DNA of 64,000 nucleotides from the NCBI GenBank assembly GCA_014529385.2, contig CM043942.1, forward strand, positions 6,881,001 to 6,945,000. Direction: 5' to 3'. Below the pieces are notes generated by a model that searched no databases, was not told where the DNA came from, and worked only from the letters and a program-made list of their open reading frames with translations. The stretch comes from Adiantum capillus-veneris (taxonomy: Eukaryota; Streptophyta; Polypodiopsida; Polypodiales; Pteridaceae). The position numbers and the translations under genes are program-made. Positions 46,384 to 59,566 of this stretch are shown here, piece after piece; within the stretch, counting starts at the first letter, position 1; every line of letters begins with the position of its first letter.

Positions 46384-49300
46384 TGGAATTGTAATGGATC
46401 ATATAGGCTAGATGTAGGTGCCTTTGAAGACAGCTTTAGGGACAAAGACATAGTTTTCTACTCAGAGAGACACCAAATACCGGGACAGCGTATGCCACAT
46501 GTGAAGGGTTATTTATGGGAAACAGCTGGTCAACCAGACAAGAGATCTCTACGGGGTAGCCGGGGTTAAGGAGGAGTAGCAGTCTTATTTAAAGAGGAGC
46601 TGAAACCACCACTACAGATTATCAGGAAAGATGAGCAAGCAAGGTATATGTGGGTGAGAATGAGAGCCGAGACAGGTAGATTTCTATATATCGCTATATG
46701 CTACTTCCCTCCAAGTACCTCAGTCTCCTCCTCACCTAAAGGACAGTCCCCTTTCTCCATATTGAATAATGACTTATGGGAGTTCTCTAGAGATGGAGAC
46801 ATCGTTCTCTTAGGAGACTTTAATGCTAGAACGCCCAACTCTCAAGCAGTATTCTATGATACTTCTGAGGAAATGCTCAGAGAAGTAGATTTATCACAGA
46901 GGGGGCTTTATAGAAACTCACAGGATAAAGAACACACTGAATATGGGAGACATCTCATGGAGATGGCAACTATACATGGTTTGGCCATACTTAATGGTCT
47001 AGAGAATTTCCCGTTATCTGGGGGATTCACATGCTTCCCGCACAGGCATGGGGCCAGTACAGTGGATTATGTCATGACTTCACCAAGCTTTATTTCTAGT
47101 ATCGAGGACTTTAAGGTGGGACCCAGACCGGTTGGGATTGCAGTGGATCATGCTCTCTTGACCTTATCAATCTCCTTCCAATACAATGCCTCTCAAGTAC
47201 AAAGGAAGAAGACACACACAAGATATACTTTCACGCCAGAGACTGATTCAGTCTATGTGGAAAAGATCTATAATAGGATGTGGGCAGCCGAGCCAGTATA
47301 TACTGTAGAGGAGATTACTTCTCAGTTAACAAAGATACTACATGGAGCAGCACAAGAGGCATACCCACATACTCAACATGATCAGAAGAGAGGATATGGG
47401 AACATGCCTCAAAACAGTTGGTATGACGAGGAATGCAGAGAGACGAGAACCCAGGTCTAGAAAGAGCTTACACTTGGGATCATCACATATAAGCAGTCTC
47501 AGATTGCTCTTCGGTGTATAGTACGTCGCAAGAAAAGGGCATTTTTAGCCAAACTGGAGAAGAATTTATATCAGCTCTTCTTGAGTCAGGACTAACATGA
47601 GGCCTGGCGCTTATTTCACGAGCACTCACCGCCTCCGACGATTACTTCTCCTGAGATTTGGGGTCAATATGTAACATCATTATATATGGTATCTCGACAG
47701 CCTCCATTACCAAATCCGCTAGAGCCATGCCCTGCTACTAGTACTTTCTTTACTACGGAAATGGTGAAAAAATCCATTGATGAGATGAAGACAAGAAGAG
47801 CATATGATCATGATGGTTTAGTAGCAGAACATTTGATCCATGTCAGGGATCTACTCTCAAAAGTCCTTGCTCGTCTGTTTAATCGGGTCATGTGTGAAGG
47901 ATTACCTCAATCTTGGAAATTATCTACTATCGTACCTATTTTCAAGTCAGGGGATCCTATGATACCCGGGAACTACCGTACCATTATGGTAGGTCGAACA
48001 TTGACCCGACTGTACCCATACATTCTTGAACAAAAATTGAGTAGATTGGCAAAGAATGAGGGCATAAGGGCAACAGGACAAGCTGGATTCAGAAGGGGTT
48101 ATTCCACTTTAGATCATATTCTTACGCTCAGAGTCATTATTGAGGAGGGAAGAGCAAACGGGAGAAGGATGTATTGTTGCTTTGTGGATTTTCGGAAAGC
48201 TTTTGATACAGTACCAAGGGCCAGATTGATGCGCACGATGCAAGAGTTAGGGGTCCCCAAAGAGATTATTTGGGGGATCATGGCCTTATACGGGTCAGTA
48301 ACTGGTTATGTACGTAGTCCAGAAGGGGATTCCGACATTGTTCATTCCACCGTTGGAATAAAGCAGGGATGCCCACTTTCCCCTACTTTATTTGGTATGT
48401 ACATAGATGAGGTATCAGATTACATTGATAGAGAGGGTGACAGAGGTGCTCAACTTGCAAGGTCATGGATCCCTTTGTTGTTGTATGCAGATGATATTGT
48501 ATTGATAGCAGAATCACCAGATGGAATGCAGAGGCAGCTAGATGCATTACATAAATTCGCAGAGCACAGTGGACTGTCGGTAAACTTGGGTAAAACCAAA
48601 GTTACGGTGTTTAACACCACACCGCAGTGGGTTAGGAGATTGGCACCTACATTTGCATATGGCCAGGATACAGTAGAGTACACAGACGCATACACATATC
48701 TTGGGGTGGTATTTGCAGGACCGAAGTTTACTCTTAAGAAAGCAGCGGATGCTAGATTATCCAGAGCCTCTGCGGTCTTGGGAGGGTTCGAGAGGATGTG
48801 TTCACAAGTGCAGTTTCAGGAACCACAAACAAAACTATGGCTCTTTGATACTGTGGTGGCTTCGGCTATGCTTTATGGGGTCCAGATTTTGGGGACCATC
48901 TGTGGATCAGGATAATTGGAAGTCAATGGAGAGACCTTCGGTATCTATGATTTCCCGAATGATTAGAGCCAGGGCCTCGGTACCACACGCGATTACCCAA
49001 GAGGAACTAGCTGCCCCTCAGATAGCAATTGAAGCTCTTACCAGATCAGTGTCCTTTATACATGGTTTGTGGGATACAAATAATTGCCGATATACTAGAC
49101 TGGCCCTCGAATCCTCTCGACAATTAGCAATGAAAGGGGATACATCATGCTAGTATGCGCAACTGTCCTCGTGGTTTCAGAGACACGGGTTCAGTATGGA
49201 AAGATTGCCCCCCTTCCAATACTCTCTTGAGGCTCCATCACTCGCAATTACACGAACGGAGATTAATAAAATCATCCGTCAGGATCTTATACAGTTGGAT

Positions 49301-49897
49301 ACTAGGAGGACATGGATAGACCCTACACAAGAATTGAGCACGAAGATGGCTGACTACAAAGGAAACTTCCTACAGCTATCTGAAGATGGATTTGTGATTC
49401 GCCCGAGCTACATGAATACCCACCTGTCTCATGGTTTGAGATGTGCTATTGGTCATATTCGTACATCCTCACACCAGTTGGAAATTGAATTTGGCAGATT
49501 AAGGGGAATCCCACCTGAGAGCAGAATTTGCAAGTTATGCGGAATGGAGTTGGAGACAAAATTACACTACATATGCCACTGCACAGTATATTATGAGATA
49601 CGTGGGCGTTTCCATTGCCTATTTAAAGAAGGCTTTGGACCTCTAGATAGAATCATGCAATACCAAGATCAAAGATGCTTAGGCTTGTACCTAATGGAAC
49701 TACATCGGCACGGGGATAATCTAATGAGAGGACAAAGAGCACTACAGCCTCAGAGGCAGATCACAGATTTCTTCGGATCGAGAGAAGCAAGAGTGGAAGG
49801 AGAAGCAAGAGGCCAGCAGCCAGCACAAAGGAGTACCCACATTCATACCAAAGGCACCCTAATTGACAGAGCGATTGAGCTTAGGAAATCGAGATGA
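46384..49897 (+). pseudogene. LINE E ORF2: endonuclease, RT, zinc motif, PIP box
   Basis: No ATG where copies A and C have one; the frame runs on from ORF1's UGA (RCETYGATLRLPAWNCNGS). Endonuclease: GDFNA (46813-46827), DYVMTSPSF, VDHALL (47143). RT: TIVPIFKSGDPMIPGNYRTI, AGFRRGYSTLDHIL, VDFRKAFDTVPRARL, IKQGCPLSPTLFGMYIDE, YADD (48484-48495). C-terminal finger CKLCGMELETKLHYICHC (from about 49529) and QRQITDFF (49751-49774). Stops at about 46567, 47458, 47593 and 49151 and a shift near 48890 are the only visible lesions in about 1170 codons. Confidence 0.88.
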
Positions 49898-50161
49898 CCA
49901 CGACCAAGATGCAGAAGCACACTTCACCGGAGGAGACTACAACAAAGGATTAGAAGCATTCTAGCCAGACACCCAAAATGCTCCTAAGAAGTTTATTTAA
50001 TACTTTGTATTTAGTTTTCACATTTATTTTCACACTTTTCACACTTAGTACTTTAGTACTAAGGTACCCAGCATTGTAACAGATTCACCACTTTTGTATC
50101 AGTTTGGTCTCATAGGTCATTCTGGCCTTTTGAAGACGTTAATATAACATTTCATTTCATT

Positions 50162-50162
<1 letters not shown>

Positions 50163-50245
<83 letters not shown>
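50163..50245 (+). repeat. (TC)n tail of LINE E
   Basis: ttctccctctctct... then pure CT to 50245. Confidence 0.97.
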
Positions 50246-50247
<2 letters not shown>

Positions 50248-51650
50248 ATTGTTTGAAGTGCTAAAGGTCTATTCTAGTCTATTGTTTCACTTGGCATATG
50301 GTGCCGTCCGGTTACAATGGTATCAAAGAGCTTCAATCATATGCTTTTCTGAGAGCATACTGGTCTTCCCAAGATTAAACAAAGCAAGATGGCGTTTCTA
50401 GATTCCGCAGAGTATCTGCAATTCCTCCTCGATGAACTCGGGAACGTACTCTCAAGGTATCCTCATTAGAATCTCCCGATTTTGTAGAACTTTCAACAAT
50501 TTTTGAACTACATGTTGCCTCCTCTATTGCCTCAGGCAATTCCTTTTCCGGCACTAGAAAGCACAAGGGCCTCTAACCGACAACCTACTCAATCCTCTAT
50601 TCTAATTGGAGGAGCTTTCAAAAACATGGTGTAGCTATCTGATGTTGACCTCATGCAACCGCCGTTTCCACCATCTCCCCCACAGCCAGCTGGATATAAT
50701 GGTTGGAGTCCCTATGCCTACCCCTACTATCCATATCTAGCTTTGCACCACATCAGCCTAAGGACTTCAAGGTTGGGGGATCTAGGGTAAAACTTTTCAC
50801 CTTTTTAGAGGTGAACTATCCCTGATGGGGGTGTAGAACCTGCAATTACATACATTATGCTTCTCACTCTCAACCTCCCCCTGCTCGTCATCCACCACCT
50901 CCCAACATAGTCTACATATCCGCATGTCTCTAGAGAGTCGAGCTACTGCACTTGTCTCTATCTTAAGGTGATGTAATCAAACCCTGCGTTGGCCAATCGT
51001 CACCCTAAAACCATGTGGTAAGAAGCCCTGCATGTATCTGGGTTTCTCTTTGAATCCATCCTCCAAAATGCTCATGAAGTGCTCTCTGTAGTATAGCATC
51101 TACAGAGGCAGGAGCTGCCTAGGTGATATCAAAGTCTCTCGTATAATATATATATAGTTGCCAAAGGTCCAGGCCATAGGTCTCTAAACCTTGCCCACTC
51201 GAACATTACTGCTTGTGTCGCCACATCCCTTTCATTGTCACCCATAGGGGTCCTCCCTTGCTGACGCCTACACAAATGCGACATTCACGCTCACACAGTT
51301 ACAGCAACACGCTTGAGCTACCGCCCCGCCTGCCCATTCAGCCCACCCCCGCCAACAACATGCAACAACCCACACCTATGTCTGCCATCTGTATCCGCGA
51401 ACAGAGCACATTAGGTCATGCATGCCAATAGTTCTACAAGCCTGCAAAAAGGGCTAGAAAGGTAGATACTGTGATGGTTGATTCCTCATTGATGGCAAAG
51501 TTGTCCCGATTCTCATCCAAAACCCTAATTTACACTATTCCATTCATACAGAAATCTTTTCCATCAACCACTCGTTCTACATTGGAAAACTTGGATGAAG
51601 AACCTTTGACTTAATGGCACTCATTTAAGCTTATATTGCTGACTTTCAGC
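50246..51650 (+). mobile_element. LTR-retrotransposon remnant: LTR end, PBS and degraded gag-like leader
   Basis: An LTR-like end (...ccggttaca, 50316) is followed by tggtatcaaagagc (50318-50331), a tRNA-Met PBS with one extra A. A start MAFLDSAEYLQFLLDELGNV at 50389 then breaks at once. Later fragments are proline-rich and stop-filled. No protease or RT is seen. It is a badly decayed Copia- or gypsy-type element whose 5' LTR was cut by the TC tract. Confidence 0.5.
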
Positions 51651-51847
51651 AAATCCAAAGGCTTTTCGGACTACATTTCTAGCACCAAAAGGCTTACTTC
51701 AATGTGACAAGTCAATAACGCGGCACCACCAAGTTCCAACCATTGGAGTAGATCCCGACCAAGGGGCCTAAACCCTAGCAGAAGAAGAAGACACAAAAGA
51801 ATTTGCCAACTTATTAAAGATGGCCGAGAGGCCTTACAGATCAAAAG

Positions 51848-51871
51848 GGGTTAGGATTGAAATCCTAACCC
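51848..51871. other. 9-bp perfect hairpin GGGTTAGGA...TCCTAACCC
   Basis: Stem 51848-51856 / 51863-51871 with loop ttgaaa. The arms contain one telomere-like TTAGG each but no repeat array. It lies in otherwise unassigned sequence (51650-51960). Confidence 0.6.
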
Positions 51872-51961
51872 ACCCAACTTACACAACCTTGGCCGAGGGG
51901 CCAAAACCATAAATAAAACAGATACTTTTAGACTTCAGTGCTTTTCATGTATAGCTAAGGG

Positions 51962-52048
51962 CCAAGCCCCAGATACACCGCATTGTAACTTTCTGGTCTC
52001 ATAGGTCACTTTGGCCTTTTGAAGACGTTAATATAACATTTCATATCA

Positions 52049-52137
<89 letters not shown>

Positions 52138-52236
52138 CATTTGTCTTTCCGATAGACGGATGACATACACACCATGTACATTTGATTTGTCTCATAGGCC
52201 GATTTCGGCCTGACATAGACGTTAAAAATCTTTCTT

Positions 52237-52300
<64 letters not shown>

Positions 52301-52395
52301 GATCCACCACATTGTAACTTTCTGGTCTCATAGGTCACTTTGGCCTTTTGAAGACGTTAATATAACATTTCATTTCATTTCTCTCTTTCTTTCAC
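51962..52395 (+). repeat. Three stacked LINE 3' ends with (TC)n tails
   Basis: Three 5'-truncated LINE tails in the same orientation: 51962-52049 + (TC)n 52051-52132; 52133-52236 + (TC)n 52240-52298; 52299-52380 + short tctc. Hairpins at 52003-52017, 52196-52211 and 52332-52346. The middle one belongs to the LINE D-like 3' UTR type (cataggccgatttcggcct); the others to the A/C type. They are only about 80-105 bp long without the tract. Confidence 0.88.
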
Positions 52396-54084
52396 ATAGC
52401 TGATTTGAAGTACTAAAAGTGTTGCTAAGTGTGTAGATTGCAATTATCTTTGTGTTTCCATCCGATAACTTGCCGGAAGTGATTAAATTCAAAAGCCTAA
52501 TGGAAGGAGTTTCTTCATCAGCTATTTGCGTGCATGCCAACAAACTTGTGAAGAAGAATTGGTTGAAGGTTGTGCTTCACCCTTGGTTGTAAAGAGACAA
52601 TTGTTTGGTATTCATTCCTGATTTTTTGCCTAAATTTTTTGCCAAATCAGGTAAAAAAGTGAGCTTTACTATTTTTTATTCTTATGCCTAGGGCTATGCA
52701 AGAAACATCTACAATACAAAAACCATGTTTTTTATTTGGGGTCCCTGAAAAAGACGTCTAGTACACGTATCATAAGTCACGTATTATAGGTACCTGGCTC
52801 CAAAGACGCCTCTAAATGGCTTTTAAATTCAAAGCTTTTAAGCCCCCAATCTCACAGGCTTGAGAATCTTGAAATAGCCTGTTTGCACACATTCTCACTC
52901 TAGTGGTGGACCGTACCCAATCAAGTAGCTAAACTTCCACTTGCCCTATCTACTCCACAAATATCAAGTTTGGCCTTTTCAGAACTTTGTCAACACCAAG
53001 AACCATGTCAATCCCATGCATAATAGCTAGGGCATCTGAACTAATTTCCCAAGTTTCTTCAAATCTTATTTGTGACCCAAGACCCACAAGACATGTTTTT
53101 TCAAGGCTTCCGTAAATGAATGTCGATGAAGGAGGGTATCATCCAGATTCATTCATGGGAATACATCAATAACCTAGCACTCTTCAAAGAATCTTTCCTA
53201 GCCTACAGGAAAGAAGCCTTAGTCACCTACTATGTGAAGTGTAAACAATGTACCCATGTACTCTCCAATAAGCACCCATGAGCCTAGCATCCATCGCTCA
53301 TGATATCATCCACCTACCTTTCCCAGCCTCTATCTATACAAGTGCATATTAAAACAAACACATTATAATGATGCATCTACTCTACACTCGCTCAATCCAC
53401 ACAGCCGAAATTAGCATAAATGATAATTATTTTATAAAAACATTGTGTCCTCTTCTTAATCCATATTTACGGATCGTGATCATGCTAATGTCGAGGAATA
53501 TTCCAGCCTGGGGGAAGTCCAGGCAGTGTGAGACCCATGACTTTGAGGAGTCCGAGACTCCGAGATGCTGCACCCCTTGGACGATGCAAAAATGGAGAGA
53601 ACAATAGAAGACACCACAAACCCCATGGCATACGGTTGTCTCCCTCTACTTTGGCTGGGGTCACGGCATTGTCTGGCCCATGCAACGGCCTAGCTAAAGA
53701 GAATTCACATGTATTCCACCCATTGGTCTCAGAGGGGGTGGTACTATGAACTACACGCATTCAAAGAGGCAACACATCTTATCACCTTCTTCATCATCCC
53801 CCCACTACCCATCAATGCCAACCATGCATGTCTATCTCTCCCCTTTGATAGCACACCACCAACAAGCAACCCACAGTACCATATAGTTCACTCATGAGGA
53901 AGACTCTTTGACAACTGCCCCTGTTGTCCCTCTTTTGCTGCAGATTTCCAGCCTACTCCCTTGCCCTCGATGTGCTTCCGGAGAAGACATACTCCTAGCG
54001 TCACCTAGGCAGTGAGGATCGAAACTATCACAAAGGAGTGCTCCTGGAGACACTTCCATCGGGACAGATTTCTATTTCCTCTGC
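52396..54084. other. No recognisable gene
   Basis: Unassigned sequence. Short ORFs on both strands (for example 53485-53760) show no motif I can support. It may be decayed LTR element or LINE sequence. Confidence 0.4.
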
Positions 54085-55260
54085 TTTTAGGTGTTAAAGA
54101 GGAGGATGGCTGCTGAATACAGCAGGATAGAGAACTTAGAAACCCTTTATTCTTTGTGGGAGACATGTTGGAGGGACTCTTTGTGCCGACAAGTTCACGT
54201 ACAAAGTCAGATTCACTCAGTTATACAAACCAAGCTAGTTGTACCACCTATGCTAGTGGAGATCCCTTCCTCGCAGTCTATTTCATCTAGAGGATAAGAG
54301 ATTCAACCTCAGATATACTCTCATAAGAGCCTTTGAGGTTTGAAGAAAGGTAACAGCCACAAGAGGGAGCAGATCGTCATATGCAGATCAGCTACCACCT
54401 TCCCCATATGACTCTGACTCAGCTTCATTCACCTCTCACACAGCAAGAAGAACCCGATCCTGAGACTATCTCTGGCACCATTACATTCGAGAGACATGGA
54501 TTACAGCTTCTTCCACTGAAAATTCTCTACTAGAGATCACTTCTTGGGAATATTCATACATAGACCAGGCTACATGGATGTATATATGCCACAAAGTGCT
54601 GGAGTAGCAATTGGACAGCTCAGAGTATCATCACACAGATTAGAGATCAGGATTGTTGGAGCCACCTGCATCCATAGTGCTGAGAGAGCTTGCAGCTATG
54701 TATGACAGAGGTAGGCAGTGGAGAGAATTATGTATGCAGATGCCCAGCTTAGGAGAGCATATGCAGCCGAATCGCCGATACACTACGTTGACCACACTTA
54801 GAAAGTTCATTGAGTCAAGAGATCAGAGGCAGATGGGGTGCTTCCTGCTTGACATACCTCTACTCACTCACTGCCTCTAGCAGAGGCCAAGAATTTCAGC
54901 TCACAGAATTCCTCCAGCGCACCACCACTGCACCCCGCCTACCACCTAGAGAGGACTGACGCTACTGCAGGCAGAGATGGCACGGTCCAGCAGGTGACCT
55001 AAGTACTAGCTACAAGGCTACATCAGAGGTAGATTAGAGAGATCAGGGCATGACACCAGCAGGACAGACAGGGGAGGGTGGAACAGGCTTTCTTAAATCC
55101 TGCTGCTATTCTTCGAGGACTCCAATGCATCAAATCCTACACCCTCATTTTGGTACCAGATGAAGCTAGCTACACAAATCTTAGCATTCCCTAGATTTAG
55201 AGCTCCATCGCTCCACCACTAACCCGTGCATATTATATAATAGCATCTTTAATTTGCACC
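54085..55260 (+). pseudogene. Highly diverged cousin of LINEs A-E (ORF2 C-terminus and 3' UTR)
   Basis: IENLETLYSLWETCWRDSLC (54130 on) parallels IEALTRSVSFVHSLWDTTRD of the array copies. YMDVYMPQSAGVAIGQLRVS and SSHRLEI (about 54567-54650) parallel YMDTHLSHGLRCAIGQIRTS and SSHQLEI. The 3' part (gagctccatcgctccacc) resembles LINE D's 3' UTR. Frames are broken throughout. It is cut at 55261 by a minus-strand L1. Confidence 0.6.
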
Positions 55261-55780
55261 TTTTTTCTTTTTTTTTTGGATAAGCGAGGACAAACCGGAG
55301 TACAAAACACATCCTGATCTACATTGATAGCAAAATGTTCAAAGCATCAGTGTAGGGAAAAGCTAGAGCAAGCCAAAGCTTCTGCCACATCAGTGGCTAC
55401 CATGTCATCTCTATGCCGAGTCATCATCTGATAACACCTTCCATAGATTGTGAGGGAAAAACGAGAGGGAGGAGGATCCTTCACGAGAGAGGGGTGGAGG
55501 ATAGCTCAAGAAAATGCTTTACCCTCACCCAAAGACTCCTCCCTCCTGTGAGACAGATAAGGCACCAGGCAATCTGTTGCAACAGCAGGACCCTCAACCA
55601 GGCAAGCACATTCCATATGCTGTCTTCATCTGTAGAGCGAGAAAAATGCCTTATTCCAATGCAAAGGGTTCCGCATAAGATCCTCATCTGCCTGGTCACA
55701 TGCCAAACTGAACCCAGAAGCGCATCGGAGGCTTGGAGCATAATGCTCTTCTGAAGTTTAAACATGCAGCGATGCAGAGA
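55261..55780 (-). mobile_element. 5'-truncated L1-type LINE 3' end (minus strand)
   Basis: The poly-T at 55261-55277 is the poly-A tail of a minus-strand element ending ...cctcgcttatcc-A(n), a common plant L1 ending. Upstream on that strand is a frame with WNVLAWLRVLLLQQIAWCLI and GGRSLWVRV, resembling the plant L1 block 'l..qi.WRl....s.LWarvl'. The 5' limit is uncertain. Confidence 0.55.
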
Positions 55781-57796
55781 CAGGCTCTCCTAGAGAAGCT
55801 TGGAAGCTCCTTATGTGTGCCCTTCATTGGCTATGAAAGTTCCTCTTGCCAGATTGCTTGGAGCTGTCCACTATGAGTGACCATCCTCGATCTTTGGCCA
55901 CATAAGAGCCACACCAAGTTGTATCCTTGGTTATTCCCTGTTGAGGATCATGTCAGCCTTATGGTAGTCCCTGCCTTGAGCTTCAAGGGGCCCCCACTGC
56001 TGGAAATCAAGAACATAGTATATAAGACAGAGCCTAAATGAACTCTTCTTCAGATGCAATCTCGATTAACTGAACTGGAGATGAGATATGGAGCACTATT
56101 GGCAGTATTTGCAATTGAGAGACACCCTCCTCAAAGCTTGCATGGCAGCATGTCTTTCCAGGATCATGACAGTGTCCCCCTTGTGATTTGACACTTATTG
56201 AGGTTCAGAAGGATCCTGGACCCGATGTAGCACTCTTCTAAAGCTAAGAAAGAGAACAAATCACGAACATAATATAGCCTCATTCCTGGGGACCTGGAGC
56301 GACTTGCAGCTTCTTCACCATACAGCAATAGTTATTTCCACACAAGGAGTAAGTATGAATGGCAGTCTCGGGCCGAATCACACGTGATCTATACTAGTTT
56401 ACACAACATTCAAACATACGTAAAACATTCCCTACTCTTAAAAATACCTTGAACAAATAATGAGAGACCAACAAAACCATCAATAGACCATAGATTTCAG
56501 CCACAATTACATACAGCAAATGCAGGATGTACTATGCCCCTTGCAACTCATTAGCAATCATCTTAACCTTACCTCCCTGAGAAACAAGCTATTATATCCC
56601 ATATTAGCTGGAATTGCCCCTGCTGAAGCACTCAAAGGGTAAATAGCTGGCCTTCACATAAATATGTTTGCAAACAGGAGCTTTCACTTTCTTGCCAAAA
56701 AAAAAAGATTGTTTAATGGAGGCCTTGTTGCTATCTATATCCATGCTTTGTCTTTTTTATACAATGACAGCTATTGAAACAGATAACTTGCTGAAAAGGT
56801 AAGTCGATGGAGAGGCCAAGGACTTCACCTGATGCATAATGGACTGTTTGATTTCTTGCCAGCCTTTTCTTGTGAACCATCTGAACAATACAAAGAACTT
56901 AAAGCATCAAAATTCAAGTTGTATAGTGTCAGCTTCTAGAAAATGTCTAAAGCAGAATTGCACACTATTTGAACCCCTGGAACAGTGAAGTACATCAATC
57001 AGTACAGCGGTTATCATTAAAACAAAGATTGTGCCAATGCTTATACAAGCTCTACATCAGTAGATGATGGCCCAGCAATATAACAACAGATAAGTACATC
57101 AATCAATGCAGCGTTTATTATAAAGAAAAAGATTGTGCCAATGCTTAAACAAGCTCTACATAAGTGAATGATGGCCCATCAATATATAAACAAATACAGT
57201 ATCAATCAGAGCTGCAAAATTGAAACACATTGATTAGGTCCAGACAGTGGATGATTGTTGTTACAGAGAACTCTAAATATATAAGCAGAAATCAGATCTC
57301 AGACTAAGTCTCAAAGAATACCTTTCTAATGAAAGTTGAAAACAAAGAACAAGACCTAGCGCACTCCCTGCTGCTGCCCATCGACGTCATCACCTCCCCG
57401 GTGGCCGCACGCTGTAGCATGCACCCTCCGTCCCCCCACACACATTTGCACATAAATATGCATTCTTGCATGCACACGCCCATACTTGCACGTGCATATC
57501 CTGCAGCCTGAGCTATACATCAGGGTGGCTCATGCAATCAATGTGGTAAGAACCACTGAGGTGGAGTATGCTGCCATTGTAACTGTCCTCCAAAGAAAGT
57601 GGAAAACATAGCTGATCGCAGGACCGCATGTCCGGGCAAGTCCATTGGATTAGGTTTTCCAGTTTTGGAACCCTCTTGCATAAATGGTTTGTATGTGCAT
57701 TTCGACAGATGTTAATATCTTACGGTGGGCATCTGGCATGATGTGCATGTAGTTCTAGGTTAGAGGAATCGAACGAGCCATTCCCCACGTCGATGT
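55781..57796. other. No recognisable gene; intron-like AT-rich sequence
   Basis: No supported ORF. It contains a 104-bp tandem duplication (listed separately). A possible minus-strand exon lies at 56828-56880 (AG/GT borders, WFTRKGWQEIKQSIMHQ); I do not recognise it and it has no partner exons. Confidence 0.35.
56989..57197 (+). repeat. 104-bp tandem duplication
   Basis: Copies 56989-57092 and 57093-about 57197, each starting agtacatcaatca and containing agattgtgccaatgctta. They differ at roughly one base in ten. Confidence 0.85.
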
Positions 57797-58640
57797 GCGA
57801 CAGTTTCACCTTAACACCCTTGACCTAATTTATTAATAAATCAATTTATTGATTTATTTGTTCAGTCTGGCGGTCAGATTTCCCTACCCAGGCCTTACTA
57901 AATCTTAAGGCCTATTCCTCACCTAGTAAGGGAGCAAATACTAAATAGATCCCCTCATTTGGCATAAGTTGCAGATTGGAGAAAACGCTAGCTTGAGGAG
58001 CAAGATCCAGTCCTAGCGTTTCCGCCAGCAGCAAAAGAGGCTAGCGTTCTGCAAGGCCAAGGCCAGATCAGCCCTAGCGCTGCCTCGTGCTGCAAAATTC
58101 AGCCAGCGTTTTGGAGTTCCCAGTCATATCGCTACCATCAGCTTGCAGATCATTCCCTCGCGAAGTGTGTGAGATCTGCTACCGCTAGCTCGTTCCAGAT
58201 GTGGTCCGGTACTTTGGCAACCTATTGAGCCCTCCCCTCCGCCATTCCCTCGCTGGCATCCATCATCGGCCTCGTTGAAATCTGCATTTTCAGCCCTTCA
58301 TTCCTCTCACACCGGGAGTGCAATCAGCCCCTTGGTGGCCATCCGCAATCCCACATCGAGAAGGATCCAAAGGTGCATCAAATCAGCCCCGGAGGTGCCT
58401 CGCCTTCAGGAGTTACTGAGTTGATTGTCATCATTCGAGTCAGTAGAGTTTGCACTTGAGGTATTTCACTGTTTGTACATTAGATTTAAAGCAAATACCA
58501 CATCGGCAACGGTGTGGGGGGTTGGTTGGGACCCCATCAGGTGTCACTTTCCTTTTCTCTCTCCCTCTACACATCTCTATTGCATTCTCTATGCCCCTCT
58601 CTTCAGGGGAAAGTAAAAGGAACCATCATCTAAGCTTAAA
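57797..58640 (+). repeat. Degenerate LTR-like sequence
   Basis: It shares the word pattern of the 3261-7883 LTR family (agcgtttccgcc, ttcagccagcgttttgg, cagatcagccctagc) and a C/T-rich 3' part before ctcttcaggggaaag. Ends and orientation are by analogy. It may be a solo LTR of another subfamily. Confidence 0.4.
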
Positions 58641-58789
58641 GGAATCACTAACGCAAGGAAAGAAGTCAAGGATTGTGGAAGTGTGCTTGTTTGTCAAGGA
58701 CTTATTAGCCACCATCGGGCATCAGGCGCGTTCCCGTCTCATCGCTCTGTCTTAAGGGGCATAAGCCATAAAGAACCCCAAGACCACAC

Positions 58790-58979
58790 ATGGGTTCTCG
58801 TGGAGAATCTCACAAAGATAACACCTCTCAGCCCGAAGGTGGAGAGAAGTTGAAATCCCAGGCAGGAATTGAAGAAAAGAATGAAGTATTGGGCAATTTT
58901 TTGGCGGGGAAGTTCGCCAAAGCGGAGTACAAACATCAACTACAGGTTGACACGTGTGTGAAAAGATTACTGAAGTACT
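58790..58979 (+). pseudogene. Open frame interrupted by the 58980-63682 insertion (left part)
   Basis: 63 codons from MGSRGESHKDNTSQPEGGEK to ...CVKRLLKY, then cut by the LTR. At the other side (from 63688), with one copy of the GTACT duplication removed, the frame continues with SQNRTYVKHLKTYKIHAKWR for about 38 further codons to a stop near 63790. A second open frame then starts MYSQKELCRTRDKK at 63815 and leaves the window. No family recognised. It could be host exon sequence or gag of an older element, as an LTR-like region lies just upstream. Confidence 0.4.
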
Positions 58980-59566
58980 TGTAGCAGGGCTACAGTGTCA
59001 CTAGCATGAGATAAGCAGTTAGTTGCAGTTGGGCTTGAGTTCACATTGGGCGGACTCTCACCTGGGCAGTGACACGTGGCAAGTGTTACAGATGGTCCAT
59101 TGGACACACTGGCCAGATCACCACCACCTCAGTTAAGAGATAGGCTTAGCTGGATTGGGATATCTGCCAGCTGTTGGTGACTCTTAGTGGTTGGTTCCAA
59201 TCGTCGGTACGCATCATTATTCACTTTTGTATGGTTTAGCGTCTAGCCTTGGATCCTGAGTCGGGAGCTCTCACGCCATTGGCACTCTCCCTGCACATTG
59301 GAGCCTCGACACCCCCATTGTACCTTGAGTCCTGAGCTTGGAGATGTGAGTGTTTCCAGTAAGAGTTGTATGGTTCTTTGAGCTTGTCAAGTTCCATTGA
59401 GTTGAGTCTCCAGCTGTGTTTGAGTCATATCGTGTTTTGAGTCATATTTTGCTTCTGTGTTTGAGTCATGTTCCTGTGTGATGTTTCTTTTGTTGGAGTG
59501 AGGCTTCATGCATATTGCACTAAGGAGCACCCACTCTAGAGAGCACGACACATTTTCCTCGCTACA
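58980..59566 (+). repeat. 5' LTR of the 59-63.7 kb gypsy element
   Basis: 587 bp, TGTAGC...GCTACA. It matches the solo LTR at 2120-2692 and the truncated 3' LTR. Confidence 0.92.

Larger units (their letters stand above)
45151..50245 (+). mobile_element. LINE E, most complete copy, with (TC)n tail
   Basis: It follows LINE D's TC tract. Leader 45151-45330 (with a SINE-like piece), ORF1 about 45331-46344, ORF2 46345/46384-49897, hairpin 50114-50128, (TC)n 50163-50245. It has only a few stops and one shift. It is clearly diverged from A, C and D and so represents a separate subfamily with the same architecture. Confidence 0.92.

Noticed and set aside
50318-50331. tRNA-Met gene
   Set aside because: Only the 3'-end complement (PBS) is present, with no tRNA body.
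57361-57511. GC-rich 60-codon ORF
   Set aside because: Short, with a low-complexity His/Thr/Met tail from a CACATG-type repeat; no homology recognised.
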